Positions 51,268-54,576 of a DNA stretch of 54,576 bases are shown piece by piece. Position 1 is the stretch's first letter. Each line of letters begins with the position of its first letter. Position numbers and translations under genes: made by a program. The stretch lies in the NCBI GenBank assembly GCA_035535015.1, contig DATLQU010000057.1, positions 1 through 54,576 on the forward strand. Reading direction: 5' to 3'. This stretch comes from Palsa-661 sp035535015 (GTDB lineage: Bacteria; Actinomycetota; Acidimicrobiia; Acidimicrobiales; UBA8190). Under the pieces are notes generated by a model. That model did no database searches and was not told the DNA's origin. It saw only the letters and a program-made list of their open reading frames with translations.

Positions 51268-51740
51268 TTATGCCGTCGACCTCAAAATGATGTCTGGCCG
51301 AACGTCGATCCTTGGGTATGTCGTGTCGCCGAAAGCGAAGACCCCGCCGTCGGCTCCCACCAGCCAATGCCCACCCCTTCGGCCGTGGCCGGAACACCCC
51401 TCCATCGGCTTGACCAGTTCGTACGACGTGGCCACTCCTTCATGGGCGGCGTCGCGGTCAGAGAACACCCCTCCAGCCCGCCCGGCCAGGTCGTATCCCC
51501 CGTTGCCTGGTGTGGCAGCTATGGCGTCGAACGGTGTTGTGAGCCCTGAGCTGAACTCGGCTCCACGTTCGATCCGACATGGAGCCGGACGTCTCCCGTC
51601 CCCCGAAGAGGATCGTCTGCTTGAGCGCGGTGTCGTACGACATCTGCACACCGATACGCGCCAGAGGGCTCAGAGGCGGGGACAGTTCGGTCCACTCGAT
51701 CAGCCTAGCGATCTGGCCCGTGATTTTCTGATCCTACGAT
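51268..51740 (-). pseudogene. Decayed kelch / DGGVFAFGD-repeat protein gene
   Basis: Two out-of-frame pieces of one kind of exported repeat protein. Upstream part (about 51740-51570) reads WTELSPPLSPLARIGVQMSY, DTALKQTILFGGRETSG and DRTW: a kelch repeat. After a frameshift near 51560 the frame reads FDAIAATPGNGGYDLAG, then HWLVGADGGVFAFGDTTY, the GYWLV-DGGVFAFGDA repeat frequent in Acidimicrobiia secreted proteins. The piece ends at TGA near 51268, and neither part has a signal peptide. It is a remnant. Confidence 0.6.
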
Positions 51741-51817
51741 CGACTCGCCGGTCCAGAGGACCGCGCTCCTGGCTGCGGCAGCGCTGACCGGCGTCGAACG
51801 CGAGCTGCGCGCCCAGA

Positions 51818-52195
51818 TCAAGACCGTTGTCGACTAGTGGCCGAGCGCGAAACGTTGACGGGGCAATTCCCAGGCACTCGGATCGTTGAGATAGAGGCCG
51901 CCGCGCAGTCCATGGCCTCCTCAACAGTGCCCACGCGCAAGCCGTTGGGCAGCACTGAGTTCTCATAGCCATCCTTGCTGGCGAGCCAGATGGCGAAGGC
52001 CCACTTGTTGTCCCGGTTGCCGGTCCACCGTAGGCGGAACAGTGGCTGGTCATCGCCGTCGGGCAGGGTGGCTTCGACGTAGGCGTAGGGGTTGCGGAAG
52101 CGGACCCGGGCGTCGGTGAGTTGGGGCCAGCGGCTCTGGCGATGCGCTTCGAGGCGGCGCTCCAGGTCGGATTTTGCGCGGTCGGGGGTGTTCAC
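51818..52195 (-). CDS. Conserved hypothetical protein of actinobacteria
   Basis: 125 residues from ATG 52195. The core pattern RRLEAHRQSRWPQL, RVRFRNPYAYVEATLPDGDD, LFRLRWTG, KWAFAIWLASKDGYENSVLP and GTVEEAMDCA is one I associate with small proteins widespread in Actinobacteria and often found near transposases. Residues after DCA (about the last 25) do not fit the usual short end and may result from a changed stop. Function unknown. It sits 22 bp downstream of the decayed transposase on the same strand. Confidence 0.65.
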   Translation of the reverse strand: MNTPDRAKSDLERRLEAHRQSRWPQLTDARVRFRNPYAYVEATLPDGDDQPLFRLRWTGNRDNKWAFAIWLASKDGYENSVLPNGLRVGTVEEAMDCAAASISTIRVPGNCPVNVSRSATSRQRS

Positions 52196-52217
52196 CGCGC
52201 CGATGCTATGGGCTCGG

Positions 52218-53364
52218 TCAGGCGGCGGCTCGGAGGCGCCGATCGGTCTGCCGCTTCCGACGACGAGCCTGCTGGGCCGCTCGGCGCTGCACCCGGTCCC
52301 GCCGGGCTTCGGCGTTTCTCCGCCGCAGGTAGGCGGCGGTGGCCGCCTGGATTTCGGCGTGGTCCCGGTAGTCCGAGCCGGCGAAGACGGCCTTCACCAT
52401 CACCCCGAACTGGCACTCGATGCGGTTCATCCACGAGGCGTAGGTGGGGGTGGCCACGAGCGTGATCCCGAGCTGGCGGGCGACGCGTCGCACCTCGGTG
52501 GTCCAGTGCGACGACAGGTTGTCCTGGACCACGCAGATGCGCTCGTCCGGATAGCGGGCTCGGATCATCTTGAAGACGGTGATCACGTGGTCGGCCCCCT
52601 TGCGGTAGAACCAGCGACCGAAGAGCTGGTCGGCCCCGACGTCGCAGACGCCAAAGAACTGGGCCACCCCGTGGGGCTTGGAGTAGTTGGCCCGTATGAG
52701 CCCTGGCCGTCGCCTCGGCCACCAGCCCCGCCCGGCCTTCGGGATAGGGGTGACCGGTCCGTGCTCGTCGAAGCACGAGCACGCCGTCCAAGGATCCGCG
52801 CTCCGCTGCCCGGTAGGGCCGACGCAACCTAGCCGCCTAGGTGGAGAAGTCCGGGTCCGGCGAGTGTTTCCAGCCTTTGGTCGTCTGGGTGGTGTGTCCT
52901 TCCTCGATCAAGATGACCCGCAGGCGCTCCTTCGAGATCTTTATCACGACCCCGCTCCTCGTCAGATGGGACCGCAGGTGCGACAACGACCACGTCACAT
53001 AGGGCTCACCGAGCTCCTGGGGATGGGAGTCGACGATCTCCACGATGCGGGCGCGCATCGCGTCGGTGATCTCTCTGGGCCGACCGCCGCTCCAAGCGGG
53101 AAGTAGCGCCTCGAGCCCGATGTCGTTGAACTCGTGGATCACGCCTCGCACCCAGTCACTGGTGGCGTCCATCGCATCGGCGATCTCTGGAGCCGTGTAG
53201 TGACGTCGGCTCATGACGATGACCTGGGCACGACGCACCGTCACCGGCGAGGCGAACTCGCCACCCCGCCGACGCAGTGAACGCAGCCACGCTCGTTCCT
53301 TGGCGCGCAGCTCCTGACGAACACTTGGGCCGGCCGAGCCATGCACGCCCTCCATCAAAGGCAC
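52218..53364 (-). pseudogene. Decayed IS630-family transposase
   Basis: The helix-turn-helix half (53364-52837) reads YTAPEIADAMDATSDWVRG, then LPAWSGGRPREITDAMR and WSLSHLRSHLTRSGVVIKIS, ending in PDPDFST and TAG. The same frame continues past the TAG as AARLRRPYRAAERGSLDG, so the stop is a nonsense mutation. At about 52770-52785, inside a hairpin (gtgctcgt/acgagcac), the frame changes, and the catalytic half continues in another frame: CFDEHGPVTPIPKAGRG, VVQDNLSSHW and TYASWMNRIECQFG, giving the D-D-E triad. Two lesions mean it is dead. I could not find its terminal inverted repeats. Confidence 0.8.
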
Positions 53365-53493
53365 GGACTGCAGCCGCTTACTCTTGCGCGGCCATGCGTG
53401 GAATTACAAGCATGTCGGTTTACCTCGCGACCTTCGGTGCCTCCGCACTAGTAGATCCTCGCGTAAATCACACTGATGTGTTTTGATAGGGGG

Positions 53494-54546
53494 ATGCGAC
53501 TATCTCCGTTGAAACTGCGCAAGGGTGACAGGGCGATCCTGGAGTCGTGGACGCGTGCGGGCACGGTTGAAGCACGCGTGGCGAAACGGGCTCGCATCGT
53601 GCTTCTGGCGGCCGAGGGTCATTCCAATCGTGACATCGGTGAGCTGGTCGATTTGCACTACAACCAAGTGGGTCTGTGGCGTCAGCGCTATAACGAGTAC
53701 GGCCTCGGCGGCCTCGATGACTTCGAACGCCCCGGCCGCCCGTGCGTCTACGAACACGACGACGTGCTGCTGCTGGTGAAAACTGTCACCGAGGATCCGC
53801 CCGACGGGGCCACCCGCTGGACGATGGAAACCCTGGCGCAGGCCATGGCCGCCCACGGTGTGCCCATCAGTGCCTCGCAGTGCTGGCGCATCTGCAAGTC
53901 CCTCGATCTGAAGCCCTGGCAGGTGGAGTCGTGGATGACGAGCCATGACCCTGACTTCTGGGCCAAGGCAGCGGACGTGTGCGGGCTGTATCTGAACCCC
54001 CCGGAAAATGCCGTGGTGTGGTCGGTCGACGAGAAGACCGGCATCCAGGCCAAGTCCCGGATCAACCCGACCAAGCCCGCACGACCCGGGACGCCTGAAC
54101 GACGGGAGTTCGAGTACGAACGCAACGGCACCGCCGTGCTCTTCGCCGGCCTCGATGTGCACGAAGGCTCGGTGGCGGCCTGGGTCACGGACTCCACCTG
54201 CTCGGACAACTTCGTGACCTTCCTGTGGGACCTGATGGACCAGACCCCGAAGCACCTGGATCTGCACTGCATCGTCGACAACCTTGCGGCTCACCAGACC
54301 GACAAGGTGGCCACCCTGTTGGAGCACAACCCCCGGGTGCACCTGCACTTCACGCCCACCCACGCGTCATGGCTGAACCAGGTCGAGCTGTTCTTCTCCA
54401 TCTTGGAGCGCAGGCTGCTACGCCGTGGCGAGTTCGCCGACGTTGAGGACCTCACCCGGCGCATCATCTCGTTCATCAAGAATTACAACCGCCGAGCGGC
54501 ACCCTTCCGCTGGACTTACGAGGGTCGCCCACTTCGGGCCGCGTAA
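53494..54546 (+). CDS. IS630-family transposase (DDE)
   Basis: 350 residues from ATG 53494 (GTG-preceded frame opens at 53476, six residues longer). N-terminal helix-turn-helix (GHSNRDIGELVDLHYNQVGLWRQRY) and a second one (WTMETLAQAMAAHGVPISASQCWRICKSL), then the catalytic domain with Asp in VWSVDEKTGIQA, Asp in LHCIVDNLAAHQT and Glu in HASWLNQVELFFSILE. All three are intact and the length is normal, so it should be active. Cut-and-paste transposition into TA sites is the family mechanism. The stop lies in the subterminal hairpin. Confidence 0.92.
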   Translation: MRLSPLKLRKGDRAILESWTRAGTVEARVAKRARIVLLAAEGHSNRDIGELVDLHYNQVGLWRQRYNEYGLGGLDDFERPGRPCVYEHDDVLLLVKTVTEDPPDGATRWTMETLAQAMAAHGVPISASQCWRICKSLDLKPWQVESWMTSHDPDFWAKAADVCGLYLNPPENAVVWSVDEKTGIQAKSRINPTKPARPGTPERREFEYERNGTAVLFAGLDVHEGSVAAWVTDSTCSDNFVTFLWDLMDQTPKHLDLHCIVDNLAAHQTDKVATLLEHNPRVHLHFTPTHASWLNQVELFFSILERRLLRRGEFADVEDLTRRIISFIKNYNRRAAPFRWTYEGRPLRAA

Positions 54547-54563
54547 GTCACAATGACTTACGC
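54541..54563. repeat. Subterminal 10-bp palindrome in the IS630 element
   Basis: Perfect stem gcgtaagtca / tgacttacgc with a three-base loop, containing the transposase stop codon and adjoining the right inverted repeat. The left end has only a related gcgtaaatca half. It may be an additional transposase binding site or a transcription stop. Confidence 0.75.
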
Positions 54564-54576
54564 GCGAGACCACTAG

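Larger units (their letters stand above)
53448..54576 (+). mobile_element. Intact IS630-family insertion sequence
   Basis: Left end at 53448 (ctagtagatcctcgcgtaaa) and right end at 54576 (read inward: ctagtggtctcgcgcgtaag) are imperfect inverted repeats agreeing at about 17 of 24 positions. Both outer ends carry CTAG, matching insertion into a TA target with TA duplication. The 1129-bp element holds one full transposase gene. The right end coincides with the last base of the window, so the outer flank cannot be checked. Confidence 0.72.

Noticed and set aside
53365..53447. Terminal inverted repeats for the decayed IS630 copy
   Set aside because: No pair of matching ends could be found between this stretch and 52150-52217; only the intact neighbour has recognisable ends.
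1..54576. tRNA, rRNA or CRISPR loci
   Set aside because: No tRNA-like TTCGA-arm plus acceptor pairing, no rRNA segment and no regularly spaced repeats were recognised by eye on either strand.

Overview
The window is 54.6 kb of high-GC DNA. Its gene content points to an Actinomycetota chromosome, probably of the Acidimicrobiia or a related deep lineage. The pointers are an F420-dependent Ddn-type enzyme, an MptA/MptB-type polyprenol-phosphomannose mannosyltransferase, a GT87-type glycosyltransferase, a DtxR-family regulator, an OxyR/catalase pair, ECF sigma genes and Thr/Ser-rich lipoproteins. The taxon is inferred from content alone; there is no rRNA or tRNA gene in the window.

Layout. 1-4.5 kb: cell-envelope glycosyltransferases, an F420-type oxidoreductase and a FhuF-like Fe-S protein. 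4.5-7.2 kb: a three-gene ABC exporter with ATGA overlaps. 7.2-10.8 kb: a serine hydrolase, a TauE/SafE permease, a gene-poor stretch and a small membrane-anchored protein followed by a terminator. 10.8-15.1 kb: metallophosphoesterase, catalase, divergent oxyR and an aldo/keto reductase. 15.1-18.2 kb: ftsH and an Lrp/AsnC regulator, both without a normal start codon where one is needed, then a low-complexity secreted protein. 18.3-26.3 kb: SnoaL-like protein, quinone-reductase-like protein, a phosphodiesterase with odd domain order, haloalkane dehalogenase, a NUDIX/zinc-ribbon/histidine-phosphatase operon and a pair of dimeric alpha/beta-barrel proteins. 26.5-32.1 kb: a lipoprotein and an FbpABC-type iron ABC operon facing a DtxR-family regulator across a palindrome-rich intergenic region. 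32.1-41.3 kb: esterase, ECF sigma factor with a membrane partner, a KimA-like permease fused to an OB-fold domain and coupled to a KdpD-like sensor fragment, and a reverse transsulfuration pair (cystathionine gamma-lyase/synthase and cystathionine beta-synthase). 41.4-51.1 kb: a secretion-rich region with two G1 glutamic peptidases, a solute-binding lipoprotein, a SHOCT protein and the most unusual locus of the window. 51.2-54.6 kb: decayed kelch-type gene, a small conserved protein, a decayed IS630 transposase and an intact IS630-family element ending at the last base.

The best candidate for an undescribed system is 44185-47788 (minus strand). A small exported protein with a SipW/TasA-style signal segment is followed by a strong intercistronic hairpin and then a 1043-residue protein. 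That protein joins an ER/archaeal/SipW-type signal peptidase (Ser39, His77, Asp92), a DUF5305-like ectodomain, a second membrane span and a cytoplasmic helical-repeat domain of the kind usually attached to large ATPase/LuxR regulators. I read it as a dedicated peptidase fused to a sensor or scaffold, with its substrate encoded next door.

Other strong points are the loss of the DtxR soft metal ligands in the regulator facing the iron transporter, the KimA-OB fusion, the extra N-terminal domain on cystathionine beta-synthase, and the start-codon anomalies of ftsH and lrp.
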